Source of the DNA: Sabulibacter ruber
GTDB taxonomy: Bacteria > Bacteroidota > Bacteroidia > Cytophagales > Hymenobacteraceae
Assembly (NCBI RefSeq): GCF_017355955.1
Contig: NZ_JAFFID010000002.1
Coordinates: forward strand, 682,001-746,000
Length of the DNA: 64,000 bases
Direction of reading: 5' to 3'
The translations under genes were made by a program, and so were the position numbers. Every line of letters starts with the position of its first letter. The first letter of the stretch is position 1. The notes under the pieces were generated by a model. The model saw nothing but the letters and a program-made list of their open reading frames with translations, ran no database searches and had not been told where the DNA came from. Below are positions 35,049 to 41,880 of this stretch, in pieces.

Positions 35049-35495
35049 ATGAACTTACTGTTGCCCCACCGATTCAAGAAAATTGGAATTGTAATGATCC
35101 CTTTGAGTTTCGCCTTTTGGTTGTTGATGCAAAAAGGTATGATTACTCTGTTACTCACCCTTTTATTTGGGGAAGTGAACTACTTTGATTACCGCATGGT
35201 AAATATAGTGGTGGCAAGTATCTCATTCTTTGGCTTTCTGTTAGGTGTGTACTGCCTCGCCTTTTCAAGAGAAAAGATTGAAGATGAGATGGTGCAAAAA
35301 ATTAGGATGGATAGCTTCCAATTTGCGGCTTTGATTCAATTGCCCTTAATAATCTGTGGCTTTTTCTCACTTCTGATTCCAGGCAATACCAAAGAGCAAG
35401 AAGTCATTATTCTTGTGCTGGCTGCCGCCTTGATCGTATTTTGGTTCGGTTTTATAACCAGGTTTCATTATATGCTTCATGTCAAGCTGAAATGA
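35049..35495 (+). CDS. Four-helix membrane protein paired with an XRE regulator
   Basis: A 148-residue membrane protein with four predicted helices (about 9-35, 48-72, 92-113, 121-142). No family name is certain, but the layout, a small four-helix protein of the DUF2178/DUF2975 kind followed by a short XRE regulator, is recurrent in Gram-positives and Bacteroidota. The start at 35049 (MNLLLPHRF) is chosen because the longer frame would translate through the palindrome at 34971-35006. The XRE gene starts 4 nt after its stop. Codon use is more AT-rich than in ettA next door. Confidence 0.7.
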   Translation: MNLLLPHRFKKIGIVMIPLSFAFWLLMQKGMITLLLTLLFGEVNYFDYRMVNIVVASISFFGFLLGVYCLAFSREKIEDEMVQKIRMDSFQFAALIQLPLIICGFFSLLIPGNTKEQEVIILVLAAALIVFWFGFITRFHYMLHVKLK

Positions 35496-35499
35496 CATA

Positions 35500-35700
35500 A
35501 TGAAGAACTATATCAGAGAGGAAAGAGCCAAAAAGCAACTTACCCAAGCTCAATTAGCCGATTTGGTGCATGTTTCCAGGCAAACGATCATCTCCATAGA
35601 AACAAACAGATATTTACCTTCGGCAGTGTTGGCACTGAAGTTGGCCCAAGCGCTCCAAAAAAGAGCAGAAGACTTATTTGAACTAGAAGCTTCTGATTAG
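35500..35700 (+). CDS. Short XRE-family transcriptional regulator
   Basis: A 66-residue regulator consisting of a single helix-turn-helix domain: IREERAKKQLTQAQLADLVHVSRQTIISIETNRYLPSAVLALKLAQAL. The recognition helix is VSRQTIISIET. Very short XRE proteins of this kind act as dimers and commonly repress their own operon. The start is 4 nt after the membrane gene, so the two are co-translated. The perfect palindrome at 34971-35006 is the natural candidate operator (inference). Confidence 0.88.
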   Translation: MKNYIREERAKKQLTQAQLADLVHVSRQTIISIETNRYLPSAVLALKLAQALQKRAEDLFELEASD

Positions 35701-35789
35701 GACAAAAAGGCTTGGGTGAAAGCCAGTGCTTCGCTGATTTCGCCGCCGTTGTTGACGACAACACCAACGGCATAAATCTGTAAGGGAAA

Positions 35790-35804
35790 CGGATTGCAAA
35801 TTCG
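35790..35804. repeat. Degenerate hairpin CGGATTGCAAATTCG
   Basis: A short near-palindrome in the gap after the XRE gene, preceded by AAATCTGTAAGGGAAA. It resembles the CGGATTTGCAAATCCG hairpins common as interspersed repeats in Cytophagales. Only one copy is seen here. Confidence 0.3.
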
Positions 35805-35843
35805 TTGCCTAGACGAAGCAGATATTTTGAACCTGCTTTTACC

Positions 35844-35879
35844 AAAAGAGCCCGGAAACGTACGTTCCCGGGCTCTTTT
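35844..35879. terminator. Bidirectional terminator between XRE and lipocalin-like gene
   Basis: AAAAGAGCCCGG (35844-35855) pairs with CCGGGCTCTTTT (35868-35879). The loop contains AAACGTACGTTC. It serves convergent genes. Confidence 0.85.
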
Positions 35880-35891
35880 CATAGGAGATGA

Positions 35892-36347
35892 TTAGAGAAG
35901 TGGTTCTTTCCTTTTGAACTTATAGGTATGAACGGCTTTGTAAGGACCTCGGGAAGATTCTTCCATCTCTTTAAGCACCCACTCCATTTCCTCGGTGGTT
36001 AATTTGGTGATTTCATAAGTGCCTTTGTCTTTGCCGTTTTCAGTGATGGAGATGTAGTTTTTACCGTCCACTTTAGTCAGGACATAATCGGCGGTGGTTT
36101 CTCCGGGAGACATTAACTTGCCGTTTGCCATTGTAACCGGAGCATTAGGGGTCTCATGCTCTCCATTGGAGGTGTCCAATTGGCCGTTGTAGAACTCCTC
36201 ATAGATCAGGTCGGTGAGGGTCCAGTGGCCTTCTACAAAATTAGTGGTGACAAGCTCAGAAAGTTCCTCCTCTTCCATGTCGCAACTTGTAAAAGAGGTA
36301 AGCAGGCTCAGACATAAAAAGTAGTGTAAGATTCTTTTCATGTTCAT
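35892..36347 (-). CDS. Lipocalin-like lipoprotein
   Basis: A 151-residue lipoprotein (alternative ATG at 36341). Lipobox FTSC (Cys23) is followed by an acidic spacer (DMEEEELSEL) and a beta-rich domain of about 110 residues: EGHWTLTDLIYEEFYNG, YVLTKVDGKNYISITENGKDKGTYEITKLTTEEMEW and YKAVHTYKFKRKE. This order matches the lipocalin-like domains (DUF4923/DUF5004 type) of Bacteroidota lipoproteins, which may bind hydrophobic ligands. The exact family is uncertain. It lies in an AT-rich block with other accessory genes. Confidence 0.65.
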   Translation of the reverse strand: MNMKRILHYFLCLSLLTSFTSCDMEEEELSELVTTNFVEGHWTLTDLIYEEFYNGQLDTSNGEHETPNAPVTMANGKLMSPGETTADYVLTKVDGKNYISITENGKDKGTYEITKLTTEEMEWVLKEMEESSRGPYKAVHTYKFKRKEPLL

Positions 36348-36505
36348 AAAATGGGTTTAGAAATTGGGATGAAATAAAGGGTTGTTGTAAAATAAATTCA
36401 ATTGCAAAAATAACAGATGATTTGCTTGGTTGGATAGGTGTTAATTGTATTATATAAAGTATCTGATTTGACAGGTGCTTCTGTTTAGTTTGGTTATTTT
36501 TAAAA

Positions 36506-36543
36506 GAGAATAGCCCGAAAACGTAAGTTCCCGGGCTATTCTC
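36506..36543 (-). terminator. Terminator after the small acidic lipoprotein gene
   Basis: GAGAATAGCCCG (36506-36517) pairs with CGGGCTATTCTC (36532-36543). On the minus strand it is followed by TTTTAAAAAT. The loop again contains AAACGTAAGTTC. Confidence 0.75.
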
Positions 36544-36568
36544 ATAAGATGAGGTATTACTCTTTTGC

Positions 36569-36877
36569 TTATTCGTCGCAGTCAAGGTCTTCCACTGCTT
36601 GTCTTGCCTCTTCCAAAGATTCCTCGGCTTCCTCATTCAGGGCACTACAATCATCGGCGGCTTCAAGGTAATCCATCGCGGCTTCTTTGAAGGCTTGGCA
36701 TTTTGCAGGGGTAGGAGTTTGGCTATAGGCTTGCATGGCGGCAATATATGCCTCAGTCTCATTCTTGATGCCGCAAGGGTCTTCAACCGGATTGCCATCG
36801 TCATCGCTGGAACAGGAGGAGAGGCTAAGCGTGCTAAAGGTAGCTGCTAATAAAGCTAAAAGATAGATCCTTTTCAT
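36569..36877 (-). CDS. Small acidic helical lipoprotein
   Basis: A 102-residue lipoprotein. Signal peptide KRIYLLALLAATFSTLSLSSC ends at Cys22. The mature part (SSDDDGNPVEDPCGIKNE...) is acidic and mostly helical, with four Cys (DPCG, AKCQ, DDCSA, LDCDE) that could form two disulfides. No domain is recognised. It ends in a terminator of the shared type. Upstream lies a long gene-poor, AT-rich gap. Confidence 0.65.
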   Translation of the reverse strand: MKRIYLLALLAATFSTLSLSSCSSDDDGNPVEDPCGIKNETEAYIAAMQAYSQTPTPAKCQAFKEAAMDYLEAADDCSALNEEAEESLEEARQAVEDLDCDE

Positions 36878-37640
36878 ACTTGTAGTTAGGGGGTTGTTAT
36901 ATATTAGATTCAGAACTGTTTAGATTGAAAGCAGCTGGCTACGCTAGGTTGATTGTTAAACTGAGTGCCTGCCACAGGCTGGCAACATGCAGTAGAAGCG
37001 GGCTTAAGCTTTCGTGCATTCAAAAGAGTAGACACGGAGATATAACTTTACCCCTAGCCAGTTTGAAATTTTTTTGATTCAATTGGCTGATGCTACATAT
37101 AATCTTTTATGCCACCACAACAATAAAATTGTATAGGCGAACAAAAGAATTAGTTCCCAAGTAAGATGTTGCCGTTCTTATAACCTGTGAGAAACTTTTC
37201 TAATGTTTGTGGATGAAGGCTTTATAAATAAAGCATCAGGTGCTATTTGGTGAACTTTGATATTTGCATCAGATGCTCTTTATTGACAAAACACCTATGC
37301 CGTTTAAAGGAGTGTAGGTAGTTAGGGGATTGCAAAGTTTTAGACTTTTTTCCTGATTAAGCAACTGTTGTTACTTAAATAGATATCCTCTTTTTCAGGT
37401 TTGCCTAGTGCCTGTTTAGTGAGAAGATGAACGAATACTAGTATGACGATGGTCTATGTTGCCAGTATTTTTGAAGGGTAGGTAGCTTGATGCGCAAATC
37501 TATACTCAAAATTTACTGCATATAGGATGTGGTAAGTACATGTCTTGGGTGTTTACATTTAAATTTATTAGAACTTAAACGGATAAAGAGCTTCTTAGCA
37601 TAATGCTATAAAAGAATAGTATCTTTGATAAAAAATATAA
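36878..37640. other. 763-nt AT-rich gap, no gene seen
   Basis: Both strands are closed by frequent stops. I see no tRNA, hairpin or repeat of note. It carries the -7 element of the downstream membrane gene at its right end. Its low GC content matches the adjacent gene, suggesting both arrived together. Confidence 0.5.
37620..37627 (+). promoter_or_regulatory. -7 element of the polytopic membrane gene
   Basis: A perfect TATCTTTG, 13 nt before the ATG at 37641, giving a very short 5' leader. Confidence 0.5.
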
Positions 37641-38687
37641 ATGAGAAAAGAAATAACAAGGGTTTCTAGTAGAGTTGAAACGTTTATAGTTTTTGCACTT
37701 TCGTTTTTTATAATATACGGTAATGCTTATTTGATCATGGTGAACCATGATCCAAATTTTGCCGGTGATGAAAAAAGTTACTTGTCAATGGGGAATGGTA
37801 ATTGGGATGTATCGGTTATCCATAGGTATAGGATTGTTGTTCCTGTGTTAGCTCGTGGAGTTGCTTTTCTTATACAACTAACAGGTGCTGCTTTAGGAAG
37901 AGAGATGGATAGTTTACCATTAGGTATGAGCTTCTTTCTTGTTAATTCTACTTTGATGGCAATATCAGGAATGGTCATCTACAAAGTTGCAAAGCTCATG
38001 AACGTAAGTGATGCAAGTGCATGTATTGCCATGTTAAGCGTAATAACAAGTGGTTATTGTACATATTTTAGTGGCTTGGCATTAGTAGATAGCTTCTATT
38101 TTTTAGTAGTAACTCTTTTGTTTTACTCTGTTTTAGCAGAGAATAAATTAAGTCTTTTCTGTTGTGTTGTCTTGGGGCCTTTAGCGAAAGAATCATTTTG
38201 GTTATTTATTCCTTTCGTTTTTATTTTCTGTCGTTTTTTTTCTTTTTATAAAGTATTATTTTGTCTGGTTATTTCTATTGTTTTGTTTGTTTTGGTAAAC
38301 TATGCAGTAGATTACTTTTTTGGTTTGCCTGCTTCTCCTAGAGTAATTGGTGCTGTGAGCCATTTGGATAAACTACTAATTAATCTGAAAAGGATTTTTA
38401 CAATAAATGGATTTTTAGCTTGGTTTAGTGCTTTTGGTTTCTTTAATCTATTAATTGTAGCAGGATTGGTTTTGAAAGTTATTTCCATAAGATTTTCTTC
38501 CCGTATTGCTATGATGCAACTAGTGTTTTTAGGCATAGTGCTGGCTCACGTATTGATTTCAGGAGATATTGGGAGAATGTGGTATCTGGCTGCACCTGCC
38601 CTCGGTTTATCAATTGCTCTTAGCGCTGAGAGATTAATTATGCCCGCATTTAGGAGTACAAGGAATCAGCAAAATATAGAGTATTGA
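37641..38687 (+). CDS. Polytopic membrane protein, possibly GT-C-like
   Basis: A 348-residue protein with about ten membrane helices. The first extracytoplasmic loop (NHDPNFAGDEKSYLSMGNGNWDVSVIHRYRIVVPVLA) holds Asp/Glu and Arg residues in a position similar to the catalytic loop of GT-C glycosyltransferases, and a short cytoplasmic tail is basic. I do not recognise the exact family; an O-antigen or exopolysaccharide-related membrane enzyme is possible. Codons are strongly A/T-ending, unlike almost all neighbours, and the flanking gaps are equally AT-rich. This points to horizontal acquisition without visible mobility genes. Confidence 0.6.
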   Translation: MRKEITRVSSRVETFIVFALSFFIIYGNAYLIMVNHDPNFAGDEKSYLSMGNGNWDVSVIHRYRIVVPVLARGVAFLIQLTGAALGREMDSLPLGMSFFLVNSTLMAISGMVIYKVAKLMNVSDASACIAMLSVITSGYCTYFSGLALVDSFYFLVVTLLFYSVLAENKLSLFCCVVLGPLAKESFWLFIPFVFIFCRFFSFYKVLFCLVISIVLFVLVNYAVDYFFGLPASPRVIGAVSHLDKLLINLKRIFTINGFLAWFSAFGFFNLLIVAGLVLKVISIRFSSRIAMMQLVFLGIVLAHVLISGDIGRMWYLAAPALGLSIALSAERLIMPAFRSTRNQQNIEY

Positions 38688-38951
38688 TAAAGTTGACTAG
38701 CTATTCTAGGCTGTTTAATGTGAGAAATGGATGAGTTATAACGATAGCACTAACCTAAGGGTTATCAGTTAATTCGGATCTTTCTTAAACAATAGTTAGG
38801 ATGGTAAACGTCTGCCTTGCTCTTCCGTTTATAGCACCAAAAGAGTACGTAATGGCCTTTCTTTACGCGTGCCCGCCTGAAGAAAGGCCATTGGTATCTC
38901 TAAGCCAGAATGATCTGGTGGTTGGATCAACCTTAAACTAAAACTCCCTAT

Positions 38952-39863
38952 ATGAAACACCTTTTCTCTGCGTTACTGTTGTTATTTCTTTTTACGGCTG
39001 GTGCAAGCCAAGCCCAGGGGCAGGAAGCCAAGCTGATTTCCTGGCAGGACCTGATGCAGTTGCCCAGTCCTGAGGCCGGCATGCGCATCATGTATGGACC
39101 AGATTCCTTACAGTTTGGCGAACTGCGGGTGCCCGAGGGGAAAGGCCCTTTCCCGGTAGTGGTGGTGATTCATGGCGGGTGCTGGCTATCACAGTACAAC
39201 CTTGGCTATATGAACCACGTGAGCGCGGCGCTTACCAAAGCCGGGTATGCCACCTGGAACATTGAATTCCGGCGGGTGGGAAGCCCGGGCGGAGGTTGGC
39301 CAGGTACCTTCCTGGACGTAGCCAAAGCCGTAGATTACGTGCGCGAACTCGCCAAGAAATATCCGGTCAACCCCAGAAAAGTAGCGGTAATGGGCCACTC
39401 CGCAGGCGGGCATCTGGCGCTGTGGGCGGCATCCCGTACCAAGTTGCCCCGCACTAGTCCATTGTACATCAGAAATCCGCTGAAAGTGACGGGCGTAGTC
39501 TCGTTGGCCGGTATTGCCGATCTGGCGGGCTACAGCGCAGACAAAGGCAGTTGTAACGCCGCGGTGGAAAAGCTCATGGACGGCTTACCCGATCAATTGC
39601 CTGAACGCTACGCAGAAGCCTCGCCCATGCAACTACTGCCCCTGAAAGTACCGGTAAGGCTTGTCCAGGGGGCCCGTGACCCGATTGTCCCGGTTACCCA
39701 GGCGCAGAAGTTTGCGGCGCTGGCCGAAGTAAAAGGCACCGATGCCCAGGTAATCTTGCTTCCGCAGGTGGGCCATTTCGATCTGGTGGCACCTGCTTCC
39801 CCCGCCTGGACAGCCGTGGAGAAAGCCGTGGCAGAAGTGCTAGGCCTCCAATCAGGCCAATAA
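38952..39863 (+). CDS. Exported alpha/beta-hydrolase (BD-FAE-like esterase)
   Basis: A 303-residue exported serine hydrolase. Signal peptide KHLFSALLLLFLFTAGASQAQ is followed by an alpha/beta-hydrolase fold with oxyanion-hole HGGCW, nucleophile elbow GHSAGGHLALW, the acid in GARDPIVPV and a late His (VGHFDLV), so the catalytic triad is complete. The pattern matches the feruloyl-esterase-like BD-FAE/dienelactone group, which deacylates polysaccharides or peptides. Substrate unknown. The gene is alone between palindromic terminator-like sequences. Confidence 0.85.
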   Translation: MKHLFSALLLLFLFTAGASQAQGQEAKLISWQDLMQLPSPEAGMRIMYGPDSLQFGELRVPEGKGPFPVVVVIHGGCWLSQYNLGYMNHVSAALTKAGYATWNIEFRRVGSPGGGWPGTFLDVAKAVDYVRELAKKYPVNPRKVAVMGHSAGGHLALWAASRTKLPRTSPLYIRNPLKVTGVVSLAGIADLAGYSADKGSCNAAVEKLMDGLPDQLPERYAEASPMQLLPLKVPVRLVQGARDPIVPVTQAQKFAALAEVKGTDAQVILLPQVGHFDLVAPASPAWTAVEKAVAEVLGLQSGQ

Positions 39864-39893
39864 TCAAAAATCAAATTGCTATAGAGCGAAACT

Positions 39894-39951
39894 GCCCCGA
39901 AGCTGTTTTACACCTGTTTTTCCTGAACCAGGCGTAAAACAGCTTCGGGGC
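39894..39951 (+). terminator. Long hairpin after the esterase gene
   Basis: GCCCCGAAGCTGTTTTAC (39894-39911) pairs perfectly with 39934-39951 (18 bp), and the loop CACCTGTTTTTCCTGAACCAGGC is itself a copy of the degenerate palindrome family. No long T run follows, so termination is probable but may need Rho. Confidence 0.65.
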
Positions 39952-40084
39952 AAACTTGTTTTCTGATCCGGTGAATTGACGAAGCAAGGCTTGTATTCTT
40001 GCGACTCCTTCTGATAATCAGCATCCTAATTTCTTTCTTCCCGTTTTCTAAGCAGTAAGTGAGGCTTAAAAACATTGAAAGAAT

Positions 40085-40744
40085 ATGGGACTTTATTTTT
40101 GGAGAAGAGAGAGCAGAGCAGTGGCAGGATGGTTCATGTTGATGACTTTCATGGTGGGGTGTGCGCCTTCCACGGCAATTACCGGAACCTGGAAGAGTCC
40201 CGAGGCCACCGCTGGCACTTTTAACAGAATCATTGTAGCAGCCCTGACAGATAATGCCGTTGCCCGGCAAACCATAGAGGCGCAGTTACAGACCCAACTG
40301 CAACAGCGCGGCATCAACGCCACCAAAAGCATAGACCTGTTTCCGCCGGCCATTATGCGCGACGGAGGCACCACCGCCGATGCCATCCTGAACAAAATCA
40401 AAGGAGACCAGCATGACGCCATCCTGACGGTGGCCTTGGTGAACACCGAGACGGAGACCCGCCACGTGCCGGGGCAAACCATGTACACGCCCATCACCCG
40501 GTTTGGTTGGTATGGCACGTTCCGGGGGTATTACACCTACTGGCGCCCCATGCTCTATGACCCTGGCTATTACCGTGAAGACAAGGTGTATTTCCTGGAA
40601 ACAAACCTGTACGATGCCCAATCTGAGAGGCTTTTGTGGTCTGCTCAGTCTGAATCGTACAATCCAACCAGCCTCCAGCGCTTCGCCCAGAAGTTCGGGG
40701 AAGTCACGGTAGGCCAGATGCAGAAAGAGAACCTGATCAAATAG
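40085..40744 (+). CDS. DUF4136-like lipoprotein
   Basis: A 219-residue lipoprotein with N-terminal basic stretch (WRRESRAVAG), hydrophobic segment and lipobox MVGC (Cys26). The mature part begins APSTAITGTWKSPEAT, then FNRIIVAALTDNAVARQTIEAQLQTQLQQRG, the layout of DUF4136-like envelope lipoproteins (an alpha/beta domain that resembles the LptE/CsgG-type fold). A Tyr/Trp-rich loop (FGWYGTFRGYYTYWRP) is notable. Function unknown. It converges on the YceI gene across a terminator. Confidence 0.65.
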   Translation: MGLYFWRRESRAVAGWFMLMTFMVGCAPSTAITGTWKSPEATAGTFNRIIVAALTDNAVARQTIEAQLQTQLQQRGINATKSIDLFPPAIMRDGGTTADAILNKIKGDQHDAILTVALVNTETETRHVPGQTMYTPITRFGWYGTFRGYYTYWRPMLYDPGYYREDKVYFLETNLYDAQSERLLWSAQSESYNPTSLQRFAQKFGEVTVGQMQKENLIK

Positions 40745-40810
40745 CCGCCTCTGCTCAGGAAGAAGGTTAAGGAGGAATCAGCGGCCAATCTGTTTTAGAC
40801 CTATTATCAT

Positions 40811-40847
40811 GAAAAGAGCCCGGAAACGTAGTCTCCGGGCTCTTTTC
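40811..40847. terminator. Bidirectional terminator between DUF4136-like and YceI genes
   Basis: GAAAAGAGCCCGGA (40811-40824) pairs with TCCGGGCTCTTTTC (40834-40847), 14 bp perfect; the loop carries AACGTAGTC. Confidence 0.87.
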
Positions 40848-40875
40848 ATTTCTACCATTAAATGGCAGGTGAAGG

Positions 40876-41541
40876 TTATTGCTTTTTGGCTTCCAGATCC
40901 AGTTCAATGTTCACGGTTTCTGAGATGAACTTATCGCCCAGGGTTTTGTCATTGCCGTAATTCATTTGCCACTGGCGGCGGTCAATGTCAAAGTTAGCTT
41001 CGGCTTTCAAGGCATTCTCGTCCAGTTCAATGCGGGCCGGGAACGTGATGTTTTTGGTAACGTCTTTCAGGGTCAGGTTGCCGCTCACGCTGAAGTTGGC
41101 GCCTTCCACCAGGGAGGTATCCTGTCCGTTGGCTTTGTACGGCTCCACTTTGGTGATCACGAACTTGGCGGTACCAAATTTCTCGACGTTAAAGAAATCG
41201 CCGCTCAAAAGGTGCGGTCTCAGCTTGTTCTGGAACATCTCTCCCTGTTCTTTCAAAGTAAGGGAGTTGATGTCTATGGTAAACTCTCCGCCGGTGATCT
41301 GCTGATTGGCTACAGAGACCGTTCCGGTAGACAGGGAGAAAGTGCCCGGGTGGTTTTTGCCCACGCCGTTTCCGGTGAACTGCACCTCAGAGGCGGCGGT
41401 GTCTACCACAAAGGTCTGCCCCTCGGTGCTGGCAGTTTGCTGGGCATCGGTGATGGTGGCCTGGTCGCCTTTAGGAGCCTGGTTGCAGGAGGCAAATACC
41501 ACGACTGCCACAAGTGCTATGCAGAAGCTTTTGATTTTCAT
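40876..41541 (-). CDS. YceI-family lipoprotein
   Basis: A 221-residue lipoprotein with lipobox FASC (Cys19) and one YceI domain (about 45-215), a lipocalin-like beta-barrel that binds polyisoprenoid-type lipids in characterised homologs. Family patterns include VDTAASEVQFTGNGVGKNHPGTF, ITGGEFTIDINSL, FNVEKFGTAKFVITKVEP, NLTLKDVTKNITFPARI and the C-terminal IELDLEAKK. It is anchored to the outer or inner membrane facing the periplasm. It is monocistronic, with the REPIN-like element 41658-41788 upstream of it. Confidence 0.88.
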   Translation of the reverse strand: MKIKSFCIALVAVVVFASCNQAPKGDQATITDAQQTASTEGQTFVVDTAASEVQFTGNGVGKNHPGTFSLSTGTVSVANQQITGGEFTIDINSLTLKEQGEMFQNKLRPHLLSGDFFNVEKFGTAKFVITKVEPYKANGQDTSLVEGANFSVSGNLTLKDVTKNITFPARIELDENALKAEANFDIDRRQWQMNYGNDKTLGDKFISETVNIELDLEAKKQ

Positions 41542-41657
41542 AGTTGTAAAGCGTAAAGTGGAACAATGTACCTACACAAGTTTATAGGTGGTTTGCTATA
41601 TAACGGAGCTATATTAAATATAGTTTATATAGGTGTTCATTTGCAGGGTTGTTTGTT

Positions 41658-41788
41658 CCCCTCGCTCGCCTCCGGCGAGTGTGAGTTAATGAGCGGCGTC
41701 CCGCCGCTATGTACAATTCACAAGTAAAGTTCTCCCCAACACGGCCAGAGGCCCCCGGTTACTCACACTCGCCGGAGGCGAGCGAGGG
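41658..41788. repeat. REPIN-like element A, inverted hairpin ends
   Basis: A 131-bp element. The first 28 bp (41658-41685, starting CCCTCGCTCGCC) are an exact inverted copy of the last 28 (41761-41788). Each end folds as CTCGCC-loop-GGCGAG. Just inside the left end is a second hairpin (GCGGCG..CGCCGC, 41693-41707). No open frame. Near-identical ends occur at 55498 and 55721. Confidence 0.85.
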
Positions 41789-41812
41789 AGTTGTTAAGTA
41801 GTGATAAAAAGA

Positions 41813-41849
41813 AAAGGCGTTTCCGGGGTGATTTCCCGGAAACGCCTTT
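41813..41849 (-). terminator. Terminator of the M16 protease gene
   Basis: AAAGGCGTTTCCGGG (41813-41827) pairs with CCCGGAAACGCCTTT (41835-41849), 15 bp, followed on the minus strand by TTTTCTTTTT. Confidence 0.87.
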
Positions 41850-41880
41850 AAAACAGAGAACAGAATCTATCAGAGCAAAC

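Noticed and set aside
41658..41788. Small insertion sequence or MITE with target-site duplication
   Set aside because: No transposase frame and no matching direct repeat at the borders of either copy. The hairpin ends fit REPIN structure better.
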